Positions 17,120 through 25,949 of a stretch of DNA of 64,000 nt are shown here, piece after piece. Where the stretch lies: contig NZ_GL586311.1 in NCBI RefSeq assembly GCF_000184945.1, positions 599,426-663,425 on the forward strand, read 5' to 3'. The translations under genes were made by a program, and so were the position numbers. The stretch is from Segatella buccae ATCC 33574 (GTDB lineage: Bacteria; Bacteroidota; Bacteroidia; Bacteroidales; Bacteroidaceae). The notes beneath the pieces were generated by a model, which saw nothing but the letters and a program-made list of their open reading frames with translations, did no database searches and was not told the origin of the DNA. The first letter of the stretch is position 1; every line of letters starts with the position of its first letter.

Positions 17120-17150
17120 TTTGAGATAAACGGAAAAAAGAGTATTTTTG
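17120..17150 (+). promoter_or_regulatory. Bacteroidetes-type promoter for the SpmA/SpmB-type gene
   Basis: TTTG at 17120-17123 and TATTTTTG at 17143-17150, separated by 19 bp, match TTTG-N19-21-TAnnTTTG. The gene's ATG lies only 10 bp past the -7 box, so the leader is very short or absent. Confidence 0.7.
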
Positions 17151-17159
17151 CATCTTGAT

Positions 17160-18395
17160 ATGGTATTGAACTACATTTGGATAGCGTTTTTCGTGATAGC
17201 GTTCCTGTTCGGACTGGTGCAGCTGGGCATGGGAGACACCACCGTGTTTCAGAAGATGGTAGACTCCACCTTCGACTCTTCCAAGAATGCCTTTGAGGTT
17301 TCATTGGGCTTGACGGGCGTGCTGGCCTTGTGGCTGGGCATCATGAAGATTGGCGAGCGGGCCGGTGTGGTGAATGTGCTGGCCCGGGCGTTGAGTCCGC
17401 TGTTCACCAAACTGTTTCCCGACATTCCCCGCAACCATCCTGTGATGGGGTCCATCTTCATGAACATCGCCTCCAACATGCTCGGACTTGACAATGCTGC
17501 CACACCCACAGGACTGAAGGCCATGCAGCAGATGCAAGAGCTGAACACGAGGAAAGAGACAGCCACCAACCCGATGATCATGTTTCTAGTGCTCAACACA
17601 AGCGGCCTGACCATCATTCCGACAACGATTCTGGCATTTCGGGCTGCCAACGGAGCCGCTGCACCTACCGATGTATTTATCCCCATCCTCCTTGCCACCA
17701 CCGTGGCCACGCTAGCCGGCATTATCATCACGTCGGTTTGGCAGCGCATCAACCTGTTGCAGCCGGTGTTGATGGCTGTACTTGGGGGGCTGATGGCTTT
17801 CGTGGGACTGATCATCTGGGGCTTCGGGCAAATGGACAAAGACACGATGGCGACAGTGACCGGTGTTGCTTCCAATCTGATATTGCTTTCTATCATTCTC
17901 ATCTTCATTGTTTCCGGGTTTTGGAAACGCATCAATGTCTACGACGCTTTCATCGAAGGGGCCAAAGAGGGCTTCACCACCGCCGTGCGCATCATTCCCT
18001 ACCTGGTGGCCATCTTGGTGGCTGTGGGTGTATTCCGGGCTTCAGGGGCGATGGATATGCTTATCAACGGCATTGCATGGGGAGTGGAAAAATGCGGACT
18101 AAACACCGATTTTGTGGGTGCATTGCCCACGGCCCTGATGAAGCCCTTGAGCGGGAGCGGAGCCCGAGGCCTCATGCTGGAGGCGATGAAGAACTATGGT
18201 GCCGATTCGTTTGTGGGTCGTTTGAGTTGCATTTTCCAAGGCAGCACCGACACTACTTTCTACATTCTCGCCGTCTATTTTGGCAGTGTGGGCATCAGGA
18301 ATACCCGGCACGCTGTGGCAGCCGGCTTGTTGGCAGACTTGGCCGGAGTCATCGCTGCCATATTGGTTGCGTATGTCTTCTTTGGGTGGAGGTAA
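17160..18395 (+). CDS. Nucleoside-recognition (SpmA-SpmB fusion) membrane protein
   Basis: This 411-aa inner-membrane protein has two related halves. The first (about 1-200) resembles SpmA, with GLTGVLALWLGIMKIGERAG and the conserved SNMLGLDNAATPTGLKAM. The second (about 210-411) resembles SpmB, with AVRIIPYLVAILVAVGVFRASGAMD and SCIFQGSTDTTFYILAVYFG. In sporeformers SpmA and SpmB are spore-core dehydration proteins; fusions are standard in non-sporulating Bacteroidetes, where the role is unknown, possibly transport of a small solute. The true start is ATG 17160; an in-frame TTG 12 bp earlier lies inside the promoter. It stands alone with a 194-bp gap to the next gene. Confidence 0.85.
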   Translation: MVLNYIWIAFFVIAFLFGLVQLGMGDTTVFQKMVDSTFDSSKNAFEVSLGLTGVLALWLGIMKIGERAGVVNVLARALSPLFTKLFPDIPRNHPVMGSIFMNIASNMLGLDNAATPTGLKAMQQMQELNTRKETATNPMIMFLVLNTSGLTIIPTTILAFRAANGAAAPTDVFIPILLATTVATLAGIIITSVWQRINLLQPVLMAVLGGLMAFVGLIIWGFGQMDKDTMATVTGVASNLILLSIILIFIVSGFWKRINVYDAFIEGAKEGFTTAVRIIPYLVAILVAVGVFRASGAMDMLINGIAWGVEKCGLNTDFVGALPTALMKPLSGSGARGLMLEAMKNYGADSFVGRLSCIFQGSTDTTFYILAVYFGSVGIRNTRHAVAAGLLADLAGVIAAILVAYVFFGWR

Positions 18396-18589
18396 AGAGG
18401 CAAAAAAGTAAAGAGATATGAGAGCGGAGAAATATCACTCTATCAAACAAGATATAAACATCATAATAGGGACATTAGGCAACATTATTAAGAAAATAAA
18501 AGATAAGAATGAGTAGACAAGGTCACCCAAAGCCTGTCAAAGTAGGAAGTTTACCTTTTTACTCCTTTATCTTTCTACCTTTATAAGTT

Positions 18590-20083
18590 ATGGCAAACTT
18601 AAAATCACTCGTCAAAGACACTGCTATCTACGGCATCAGCAGCATTGCCGGCAGGTTTATCAACTATCTGCTGGTTCCCATCCAGACTGCAGCTTTTGCA
18701 GCCTCAGGGGGAGAATACGGGGTGGTGACCAACATCTATGCCTATACGGCGCTGCTGTTGGTGCTCCTCACCTACGGCATGGAAACCACGTTTTTCCGTT
18801 ATGTCAACAAGACCGGGGAAGACGCGGGGAAAGTCTACCCCACCACGCTCATCACCGTGGGCACCACGTCGCTGCTTTTCATCGTCGTTGTGTTGGCCTT
18901 CCTGCCGCAGATAGCGACTTTCATGAAATATCCCGACCACCCGTCGTGGGTAGCGGTGATGTTTGTCTGTGTGGCCATCGACGCCTTCAAGTGCATTCCC
19001 TTTGCCTACCTGCGCTATCAGAAACGCCCGTTGAAGTTTGCCGCCTTGCAGCTGCTCAACATCGTGTTGAACATCATTCTCAATGTGCTTTATCTCATCG
19101 TGCTACCCTATTTCCACCTCAATCCCTTCGGCCTCTACGATGCCGACTTCACCCTTGACGTGGGTATGGTGTTCTATATCAATCTGGTATGCACGGCAGT
19201 GGTGCTCCTCTGCTTCAAGACCGAACTCACAGGCTTCAGCTACCGATTTGACCGGGCGTTGCTCAAACGGATGCTCCACTATGCCTGGCCGCTTCTCATT
19301 CTCGGCATTGCAGGCATTCTCAACCAGACATTTGACAAGATCACCTTTCCTTATCTCTATGAAGGGAGCGATGAAAAGGCGCAGTTGGGCATCTATGGGG
19401 CCGCCGCCAAGGTGGCCATGATCATGGCTATGATCACCCAAGCCTTCCGCTATGCTTACGAACCATTCGTATTCGGCAAAGCCAAGGAGAAGGACAACCG
19501 TGCCACCTATGCCAAGGCCATGAAATATTTCATCATCTTCACCCTCTTGGCCTACCTCGCCGTGATAGCCTATCTCGACATTCTGCGCTACATCATCGCG
19601 CCAAGCTACTGGCCAGGCCTGCGCATCGTACCCATCGTGATGGCCGCAGAAATCATGATGGGCGTCTACTTCAACCTCTCATTCTGGTACAAGCTCATCG
19701 ACAAGACCATCTACGGGGCCTGGTTTTCCGGTATCGGGTGTTTTGTCCTTGTAGCCGTCAATGTCATATTCGTGCCCCGCTACAGCTATGTGGCCTGCGC
19801 CTGGGGCGGTTTCGCAGGCTACGGCACGGCCATGCTCCTGAGCTATTTCGTGGGGCAGAAGAAATACCCCATCGACTATCCCATGAAGGAAATCATGATC
19901 TATGTAGTGCTGGCGGCGGTGCTCTGTGGCGGTATGACGCTGGCCAACGACTCCCTGCCAATGTGGGGTTCGGTAGCTGTTAACACCTTGTTGATAGGCG
20001 TTTTCATCGCCTATTTGGTAAAGAAAGACTTTCCGTTGGCCTCACTTCCGGTCGTGGGAAAATATTTCAGCAAAACAACATAA
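18590..20083 (+). CDS. Polysaccharide flippase / MOP-superfamily exporter
   Basis: This 497-aa protein has about 14 hydrophobic segments and starts with LKSLVKDTAIYGISSIAGRFINYLLVPIQT, the usual beginning of oligosaccharide flippases (Wzx/RfbX-like, polysaccharide biosynthesis family). Such proteins flip lipid-linked sugars across the inner membrane. No glycosyltransferase genes are adjacent, so it is probably a housekeeping lipid-sugar or wall-precursor flippase rather than part of a capsule locus. It ends 28 bp before the S46 peptidase gene. I see no clear promoter in the 194-bp gap upstream. Confidence 0.85.
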   Translation: MANLKSLVKDTAIYGISSIAGRFINYLLVPIQTAAFAASGGEYGVVTNIYAYTALLLVLLTYGMETTFFRYVNKTGEDAGKVYPTTLITVGTTSLLFIVVVLAFLPQIATFMKYPDHPSWVAVMFVCVAIDAFKCIPFAYLRYQKRPLKFAALQLLNIVLNIILNVLYLIVLPYFHLNPFGLYDADFTLDVGMVFYINLVCTAVVLLCFKTELTGFSYRFDRALLKRMLHYAWPLLILGIAGILNQTFDKITFPYLYEGSDEKAQLGIYGAAAKVAMIMAMITQAFRYAYEPFVFGKAKEKDNRATYAKAMKYFIIFTLLAYLAVIAYLDILRYIIAPSYWPGLRIVPIVMAAEIMMGVYFNLSFWYKLIDKTIYGAWFSGIGCFVLVAVNVIFVPRYSYVACAWGGFAGYGTAMLLSYFVGQKKYPIDYPMKEIMIYVVLAAVLCGGMTLANDSLPMWGSVAVNTLLIGVFIAYLVKKDFPLASLPVVGKYFSKTT

Positions 20084-20111
20084 CAATAAACATTTATAGC
20101 AACACACACAA

Positions 20112-22238
20112 ATGAAAATCAAGAGCCTTATCACCTTTCTGCTTTTCCATCTCCTCGCCTTCCTGCCTTCCAAGGCCGACGAGGGCATGTGGACCATCTA
20201 CAACCTGCCGCAGGCAGCCTTTGAGCAGATGCAGGCAGAGGGATTCCAACTCACCTACGACCAACTCTACAACGGCGAAAACGCTTTGAAGAACACCGTG
20301 GTCAACTTCTCCGGGCACTGCTCGGGCGTGGTGGTTTCACCCGACGGGCTCGTGTTCACCAACCACCATTGCGGGTTTGAAGCCATACGCAGCCATTCCA
20401 CCGTGGAACATGACTATATGCTCAACGGCTTTTACGCCAAGAGCTACGCCGAAGAGCTGCCCAACAAGGATATGTTCGTTGGTTTCATGGTGGAGCAGAA
20501 AGACATCACCGACAGCGTGATGGCGCTTGGCTACGACTACATGACCAGCGACCGTCGCGAGGCTGTCATCGACTCGCTCCAGACGGCCATGACCCGTGAG
20601 GTGAAAAAGCAGGACTCCACGCTCCATGTAGAGATAGACGCTTTCTATGAAGGCAACAAATGGTATGCCACCACCTATCAGAATTTCCCCGACTTGCGTC
20701 TGGTGTTCACCGTTCCCAAGTCGATGGGGAAGTATGGCGGCGAGACCGACAACTGGATGTGGCCCCGGCAGACCTGTGACTTCTCCGTGTTCCGCGTGTA
20801 TGCCGACCCCAAGACCAATCGTCCCGCACCCTACTCCAAAGACAACGTGCCCTACAAGCCCAAGCGTTGGGCCCGGGTGAGCCTGCAAGGCTACAAGGAC
20901 GGCGACTACGCCATGACAATGGGCTATCCCGGCAGCACCTCCCGCTACCTCTCGAGCTACGGCATCAAGGAGATGCGCGATGCCGAGAATGCCGTCAGGG
21001 CACAGGTGCGGGGCGTGAAGCAGGAGGTGATGATACGCCACATGAGGGCCGACGAGGCTGTGCGCATCAAGTATGACTCCAAGTATGCACAGAGCTCCAA
21101 CTACTGGAAAAACTCCATCGGCATGAACAAATGCATCGATTCCATCGGCATCATAGCTCAGAAGCAACGCTACGAAGACCGCATACAAGCCTATCAGGAC
21201 TCCACAGGCTATCTGAAAGACAAGCTCGACTTCGCCTTATTGAAGCACCTCTACGGCAAACGCTTCAAAAGCCGCTACACCTTCATGAACCTTTGGGAGG
21301 CCTTCGGGCGGACGAGCGAGTTTGCCACACGCGCCCGCAAACTCAATGAGGGCATGGAGATACACGGCCCGGAGAACAACGAGAAGAAACAATACGTGAT
21401 GTTCAAGGACAACAGCGACACTTGGGATGAGGCTCTTGACAAAGAGGTGCTGGCCGCCATGCTCAAGAACTATCGCGAGCATGTGGATGCCAAGTATCTG
21501 CCGGCTTTCTACACCCAAACGATCGACAAGCGGTTTGGCGGCGACTATACGCGCTACGTGGACTATCTCTACAAAGAGTCGGCCATCATGAAGAGCGGTC
21601 GGAAGCTCTTCATCAACAGCAAGGCCTACCGGAAAGATCCGGGCGTGAACTTCGGACTCGACCTGCTCGAAGTGACGGGTGACCTGCGTGCGGCCATGAG
21701 CGAAGTGAAAGACAGCATCGATGAGCAGGAGCGTTATCTCTGTGCGGCCAAACTGCGCATGGAGGAAGACATGCCCCACTACTCTGATGCCAACTTCACC
21801 ATGCGTCTCTCTTATGGGCAGGTGGGCGGTTTTGAACTCGACGGGAAGCCATCGGGCTACTACACCACAGCCGAGAGCCTTGTGGAGAAAATGAAACGGG
21901 GCGACAAGGTGGTCGACTATTTTGCCGAACCTGTCATGCATCGGTTGATGGGCGAGAGTGATTTCGGCCGCTATGCCGACAAGACCACCGGCAAGATGCA
22001 GCTCTGCTTCCTCACCAACAACGACATCACGGGCGGCAATTCCGGTTCGCCGATGTTCAATGGCAAGGGGGAACTCATTGGTCTGGCTTTCGACGGCAAC
22101 TGGGACAGCCTCTCAAGCGACATCAACTTCGACAAGCGGCTGGCCCGCTGCATCGGCGTGGACATACGCTATGTGCTCTACATGATGGACAAGTGGGGAC
22201 ATGCCGACCGCCTTTTACAGGAAATCAACGCACAATAA
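20112..22238 (+). CDS. S46 dipeptidyl peptidase, DPP7 type
   Basis: This 708-aa protein starts with a signal peptide (MKIKSLITFLLFHLLAFLPSKA) and has the chymotrypsin-like S46 catalytic motifs: TNHHCG (His85/86) and GNSGSP with Ser644. The residue that selects substrate, 18 positions after the Ser, is Gly662 in AFDGNW. In Porphyromonas enzymes Gly here marks DPP7 (hydrophobic P1) while Arg marks DPP11 (acidic P1), so DPP7-like specificity is expected. It removes dipeptides in the periplasm, feeding amino acids to an asaccharolytic-type metabolism. Length equals that of the family (about 710). Confidence 0.9.
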   Translation: MKIKSLITFLLFHLLAFLPSKADEGMWTIYNLPQAAFEQMQAEGFQLTYDQLYNGENALKNTVVNFSGHCSGVVVSPDGLVFTNHHCGFEAIRSHSTVEHDYMLNGFYAKSYAEELPNKDMFVGFMVEQKDITDSVMALGYDYMTSDRREAVIDSLQTAMTREVKKQDSTLHVEIDAFYEGNKWYATTYQNFPDLRLVFTVPKSMGKYGGETDNWMWPRQTCDFSVFRVYADPKTNRPAPYSKDNVPYKPKRWARVSLQGYKDGDYAMTMGYPGSTSRYLSSYGIKEMRDAENAVRAQVRGVKQEVMIRHMRADEAVRIKYDSKYAQSSNYWKNSIGMNKCIDSIGIIAQKQRYEDRIQAYQDSTGYLKDKLDFALLKHLYGKRFKSRYTFMNLWEAFGRTSEFATRARKLNEGMEIHGPENNEKKQYVMFKDNSDTWDEALDKEVLAAMLKNYREHVDAKYLPAFYTQTIDKRFGGDYTRYVDYLYKESAIMKSGRKLFINSKAYRKDPGVNFGLDLLEVTGDLRAAMSEVKDSIDEQERYLCAAKLRMEEDMPHYSDANFTMRLSYGQVGGFELDGKPSGYYTTAESLVEKMKRGDKVVDYFAEPVMHRLMGESDFGRYADKTTGKMQLCFLTNNDITGGNSGSPMFNGKGELIGLAFDGNWDSLSSDINFDKRLARCIGVDIRYVLYMMDKWGHADRLLQEINAQ

Positions 22239-22241
22239 ACC

Positions 22242-22287
22242 AAACGAATCCGGAAAGTATGCCGCACTTTCCGGATTCATTCGTTTT
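22242..22287 (+). terminator. Terminator hairpin after the S46 peptidase gene
   Basis: AAACGAATCCGGAAAGT (22242-22258) pairs with ACTTTCCGGATT and ATTCGTTTT to its right, with a 4-nt bulge, 7-nt loop and a T-run. It lies directly after the stop. Confidence 0.75.
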
Positions 22288-22366
22288 CCCTCCCGGGAGA
22301 TGAAGGATCAAATTATCTCACCGATAGATTTGTTCCTTTCGCTATTTTCATTATTTGCCACTTGTC

Positions 22367-24208
22367 TTATTTCTTCCTCGGGCGGCGTCTTGCCCAGCCT
22401 TCCTCACTGAAATCGGGCTCCTCATCATTGAACTTGTCACGGCCCCGGCGGCCGAAGTCCCGACCAAAGTCGCGCCCCATGCGCTCCCGGCGGTCTCCTC
22501 CGCTGCGGCCACGGCGGTCGTTGCCACCACGGGCCCCGCGTCCGTGTCCACCCTCATCGGCTTCGTTGCAGCGCACTTCACGGCCCTTATACTGCGAACC
22601 GTTGATGGCTTTCATCACGCGGCCTGCATCTTCCTCGGGCACCTCGATATAGGAAAACTTGGACATGAGGTCGATGTGGCCCACCTCCTGCCGTCCGCGC
22701 ACGTTCTTGTTGAGGAACTGCATCACCTCGCCGGGATAGAAACCATCGGCCTTACCCAAGTTGATGAACAAGCGGGTGAAGCCGTCTTCTGCCTTGCGGG
22801 GACCGCGCTGACGGTCGCCGCGACCGCCACGGGCACCACCGCCACGCATCTCGCCGCGCTCCTTCTTGCCCTTCGATGAAGAGGGTTTCTCTATCTCGGG
22901 CGCATTCTTATAGTAGTTGAGGAACCGGCCGAAGGTGATGGTCACCATCTTCTTGATGATGTCCTCCTTGTCGATATACTCAAACTGGCGGATGATTTCG
23001 GGCATGTATTGCTCAATCTGCTCCTCGTCCACATCGGTTTTCATGATGTCGTTCATCACCTTGTAGAGCTGCTTCTTGCATATCTCCTCGGGCGAAGGCA
23101 GCGTGCCGTCGACAAATTCCTTACCAATCTGCTTCTCAATCTGGCGCACCTTGAACTTCTCGCGCGTGTGGATGATGGAGATGCTCGTTCCCTTCTTGCC
23201 TGCACGGCCCGTTCGGCCGGAGCGGTGGGTGTAGCTCTCGATGTCGTCGGGCAGTCCGTAGTTGATCACATGGGTGAGGTCGTCCACGTCGAGTCCGCGG
23301 GCAGCCACATCGGTTGCCACGAGAAACTGCACCGTGTGCCGGCGGAATTTCTGCATCGTCAGGTCGCGCTGCTGCTGGCTCAAGTCGCCGTGCAGGGCCT
23401 CTGCGTTGTAGCCGTCTTTGATGAGCTTGTCGGCTATCTCCTGCGTTTCTATCTTCGTGCGGCAGAAGATGATGGCGAAGATGTGCGGGTAGAAATCCAC
23501 GACACGCTTCAAGGCCAGATACTTGTCTTTGGCGTTGACGAGATAGTAGATATGATTCACGTGCTCGGCCCCTTCGTTGCGCGAACCCACCACGATTTCC
23601 TTGTGGTCGTGCAGATAGTTCTTGGCGATGCGCTCCACCTCCCGGCTCATCGTGGCCGAGAAGAGCAGCGTGTTGTGGTCGTCGGGCAGCGTCTCGAAGA
23701 TGGCGTTGATACTCTCCGAGAAGCCCATGTTGAGCATTTCGTCGGCCTCGTCGAGCACGATGTTGTTCACCTGGTCGAGCTTGGCCACCCCACGGTTGAT
23801 GAGGTCGATGAGTCGTCCCGGTGTGGCCACGATGATCTGCGCACCGTGTTTCAGCGTGCGTATCTGCGGGCCGATGTCGGCTCCGCCATACACGGCAGCC
23901 ACATGCAGGCCGTCGATGTATTTGGAAAACGCGTTGAGGTCGTCGGCTATCTGTAAGCACAGTTCGCGCGTGGGACTCAATATCACGGCCTGCGTGGTCT
24001 TGTCCGTCGCATCGGTCTTCTGCACCACGGGCAGTCCGTAGGCGGCCGTTTTTCCCGTACCGGTCTGTGCCAGTGCGATGACGTCGTTTTTGTTACCGAG
24101 CAAGTAAGGGATTACTTCTTCCTGTACGGGCATGGGATTTTCAAACCCCAGCTCTTCAATGGCGCGACGAATGTCCTCGCTCACGCCCAATTCTTCAAAT
24201 GTCTTCAA
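22367..24208 (-). CDS. deaD: DEAD-box RNA helicase (DeaD/CsdA type)
   Basis: This 613-aa protein has all core helicase motifs: AQTGTGKT (I), PTREL (Ia), DEAD (II), SAT (III), ARGLDV (V) and HRSGRTGRAG (VI). A DbpA-like RNA-binding domain follows (about 490-560, FINLGKADGFYPGEVMQFLN), and the C-terminus is a basic Arg/Gly-rich tail. Such helicases unwind rRNA precursors and structured mRNA, above all in the cold. The gene has a leader of about 320 nt (24209-24530) with a large hairpin, a common arrangement for cold-regulated helicases. Sequence right of its stop is a convergent terminator region with the S46 gene. Confidence 0.9.
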   Translation of the reverse strand: MKTFEELGVSEDIRRAIEELGFENPMPVQEEVIPYLLGNKNDVIALAQTGTGKTAAYGLPVVQKTDATDKTTQAVILSPTRELCLQIADDLNAFSKYIDGLHVAAVYGGADIGPQIRTLKHGAQIIVATPGRLIDLINRGVAKLDQVNNIVLDEADEMLNMGFSESINAIFETLPDDHNTLLFSATMSREVERIAKNYLHDHKEIVVGSRNEGAEHVNHIYYLVNAKDKYLALKRVVDFYPHIFAIIFCRTKIETQEIADKLIKDGYNAEALHGDLSQQQRDLTMQKFRRHTVQFLVATDVAARGLDVDDLTHVINYGLPDDIESYTHRSGRTGRAGKKGTSISIIHTREKFKVRQIEKQIGKEFVDGTLPSPEEICKKQLYKVMNDIMKTDVDEEQIEQYMPEIIRQFEYIDKEDIIKKMVTITFGRFLNYYKNAPEIEKPSSSKGKKERGEMRGGGARGGRGDRQRGPRKAEDGFTRLFINLGKADGFYPGEVMQFLNKNVRGRQEVGHIDLMSKFSYIEVPEEDAGRVMKAINGSQYKGREVRCNEADEGGHGRGARGGNDRRGRSGGDRRERMGRDFGRDFGRRGRDKFNDEEPDFSEEGWARRRPRKK

Positions 24209-24241
24209 TTTATAACTTTTTTAGTTTCGCAAGCTCAACTT

Positions 24242-24388
24242 TAGGAGTTAAAGGAGTGAAAGGGAGTTAGCACTCACTTCGTTCGTTAGGAGTTAAGACA
24301 TCAGTCCATAGCTTGATGGCCCGAGCGTGCAGGAAGAGGAAAACTATTGTCTTAACTCCCTTTCACTCCTTAACTCCTTTAACTCCTA
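24242..24388. repeat. Inverted repeat element (family A copy) in the deaD leader
   Basis: The left arm TAGGAGTTAAAGGAGTGAAAG (from 24242) and the right arm ending ACTCCTTTAACTCCTA (24343-24388) form an imperfect hairpin of about 45 bp with a loop of about 75 nt. The same AGGAGTTAAAGGGAGTTAAGACAA sequence type recurs at 42532-42647 and 55662-55915. On the minus strand it lies in the untranslated leader of the helicase mRNA. Confidence 0.75.
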
Positions 24389-24528
24389 TCTGAACTTGCA
24401 AAAGTTCAGTAATATCACTAAATTGGAAAGACGCTACGCCCTTCCAGCCATAAATTGGGCGCAAATACTTTCCGAAGTGAATAGAATGGCCGTCCCTATC
24501 CTGAATGGAGGCGACCGTAATCGGGGTG

Positions 24529-24560
24529 CAAAGGTACGACAAAGTTTCGACATTCGGCAA
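24529..24560 (-). promoter_or_regulatory. Promoter for the DEAD-box helicase gene
   Basis: On the minus strand TTG (24560-24558) and TACCTTTG (24536-24529) are 21 bp apart, matching the Bacteroidetes consensus. This places the start of transcription about 315 nt upstream of the helicase ATG. Confidence 0.6.
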
Positions 24561-24622
24561 GCAATGTGCATTTATTTTCAAAAAGATTGCATTTCCCGTA
24601 GTTGAAAAAGGCGTGCGCGGGC

Positions 24623-24654
24623 CTTGTGGCAGTCAAAAGAAATGACTAACTTTG
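24623..24654 (+). promoter_or_regulatory. Promoter for the LOG-family gene
   Basis: CTTG at 24623-24626 and TAACTTTG at 24647-24654, with a 20-bp spacer, fit the consensus. It diverges from the helicase promoter and leaves a leader of about 115 nt. Confidence 0.6.
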
Positions 24655-24777
24655 CACCCGGCTTCGCCCATCCCGGCAAACGGGCATGATCGTTCCACCA
24701 TTACCATACGGGGGAACCGGACTTGGAAAAGTCCACTCAGAAGCCGGAAGGAAAGAACATTTCTAAAACCCACACCA

Positions 24778-25314
24778 ATGAAAATAGGAATCTTCTGCTC
24801 CGCCAACAGCGCCATCGCTCCGGAGTATTTTGAAAAGACCGAGGCCCTCGGCACATGGATAGCCGGCGAAGGGCACGCGATAGTCTTCGGCGGTTGCAAC
24901 CTCGGACTCATGGAATGCATCGCCCGTGCCGTGCATCAGGGGGGAGGCACGACCATAGGCGTGGTGCCCACCATCATCGAGAAGTCAGGCCGGGTGAGCG
25001 ACTATGTGGATGTACACATCGCCTGCGACAACCTCAGCGACCGCAAAGACCTGATCCTGCTCCACAGCGACGTGCTCATCGCCCTGCCGGGCGGCATCGG
25101 CACACTCGACGAGGTGTTCACCGTGGCCGCCGCCCACACCATCGGCTACCACTCCAAGCCCGTCGTGCTCTACAACATCGGCGGCTTCTTCAACTCACTC
25201 ATAGCCATGCTCGACGACCTGCAAGGCCGCGGCATGATGCGCGGCAGCTGGCGGGAACACATCGCGGTGGCCGACACGCTCGACGACGTGAAGAAAATCA
25301 TTTCCAACCATTGA
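24778..25314 (+). CDS. LOG-family nucleotide phosphoribohydrolase
   Basis: I take ATG 24778 (MKIGIFCSANSAI), giving 178 aa; the frame is open further upstream but that part overlaps the promoter. The protein has the LOG-family signature PGGIGTLDE and an N-terminal Rossmann start (IVFGGCNLGLMECIA). Family members (once called lysine decarboxylases) cleave nucleoside 5'-monophosphates to base and ribose 5-phosphate, including cytokinin ribotides. The size is normal for the family. It stands alone; a non-coding repeat element follows 30 bp after the stop. Confidence 0.85.
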   Translation: MKIGIFCSANSAIAPEYFEKTEALGTWIAGEGHAIVFGGCNLGLMECIARAVHQGGGTTIGVVPTIIEKSGRVSDYVDVHIACDNLSDRKDLILLHSDVLIALPGGIGTLDEVFTVAAAHTIGYHSKPVVLYNIGGFFNSLIAMLDDLQGRGMMRGSWREHIAVADTLDDVKKIISNH

Positions 25315-25344
25315 TTCTGTCAAACTATTTATGTCATTTCGCCC

Positions 25345-25580
25345 GCTGAGTTTGCGATATTTTCGTCGGACGGATGATTGGGCGAAAATACGCGAGTTTT
25401 GACGATATCTCCAAACCACTGACTACCAACCGCTTGAATTTTATTGACATGTCACCAAGCCCAAAAACGGCCCTAAAAGAGGCCGGTAAGGCTTGCCAAA
25501 AGGCCACAATCGCATCGTGATTGTGGCCTTTTGGCATTCTGACTGTGGCCCTTCTGCAAGCTCAAAGGGCCAAAACGAGA
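25345..25580. repeat. Dispersed non-coding repeat element, copy 1
   Basis: This stretch matches, on the opposite strand, DNA at about 58200-58465: a shared GCGATATT start, a CTTGAATTTTATTGAC (copy 2: TTTGAATTTTATTGAC) block and a hairpin core. Here the core is a perfect 18-bp inverted repeat (25494-25511 with 25519-25536) reading TGCCAAAAGGCCACAATC. It has no gene. It looks like a MITE- or REP-like element. The following 25581-25910 shows no supportable gene; a 70-codon open frame at 25732-25944 lacks any sign of coding. Confidence 0.7.
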
Positions 25581-25910
25581 AAGTCGAGTGCCTTTTTCGA
25601 CATCCCGACACCGCCCACGCCACCTATTTGAAGCGTTTCCGCAGCAGCGTTTTTGTCAACATTGTTCCGCCCCATGCCGGCCATACCATGCCTCCACTTG
25701 GCAGTGACAGACGGAGCATGAATACCCTCCCATGCCACTTAAACTCTTTCAAAGCGTTATCATGACAGCCTACACCGTCTGCTCCGATTGCCACTATTAC
25801 ACTCTTTCACGGCTTCACGGGCAAATAGTGGCTGAGAGGAATATGAAGCGCATATTCACTTTTTCACCTTATTTAAGTGGCCGATGGGGGCGAATGTGGA
25901 TAAAAATGCT

Positions 25911-25918
25911 TACTTTTG
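25911..25918 (+). promoter_or_regulatory. Promoter -7 box for dapB
   Basis: TACTTTTG at 25911-25918 matches TAnnTTTG and lies 31 bp before the dapB ATG. No clear -33 TTTG is seen at the normal distance, so the call is weaker than others. Confidence 0.5.
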
Positions 25919-25949
25919 CCCCCGAGATTTTTAATTCGAATTAGGAAAA

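Noticed and set aside
20112..22238. DPP11 assignment for the S46 peptidase
   Set aside because: The S1-site residue after FD is Gly, not the Arg that marks DPP11.
25732..25944. Small open frame upstream of dapB
   Set aside because: It overlaps the dapB promoter and shows no coding signal.
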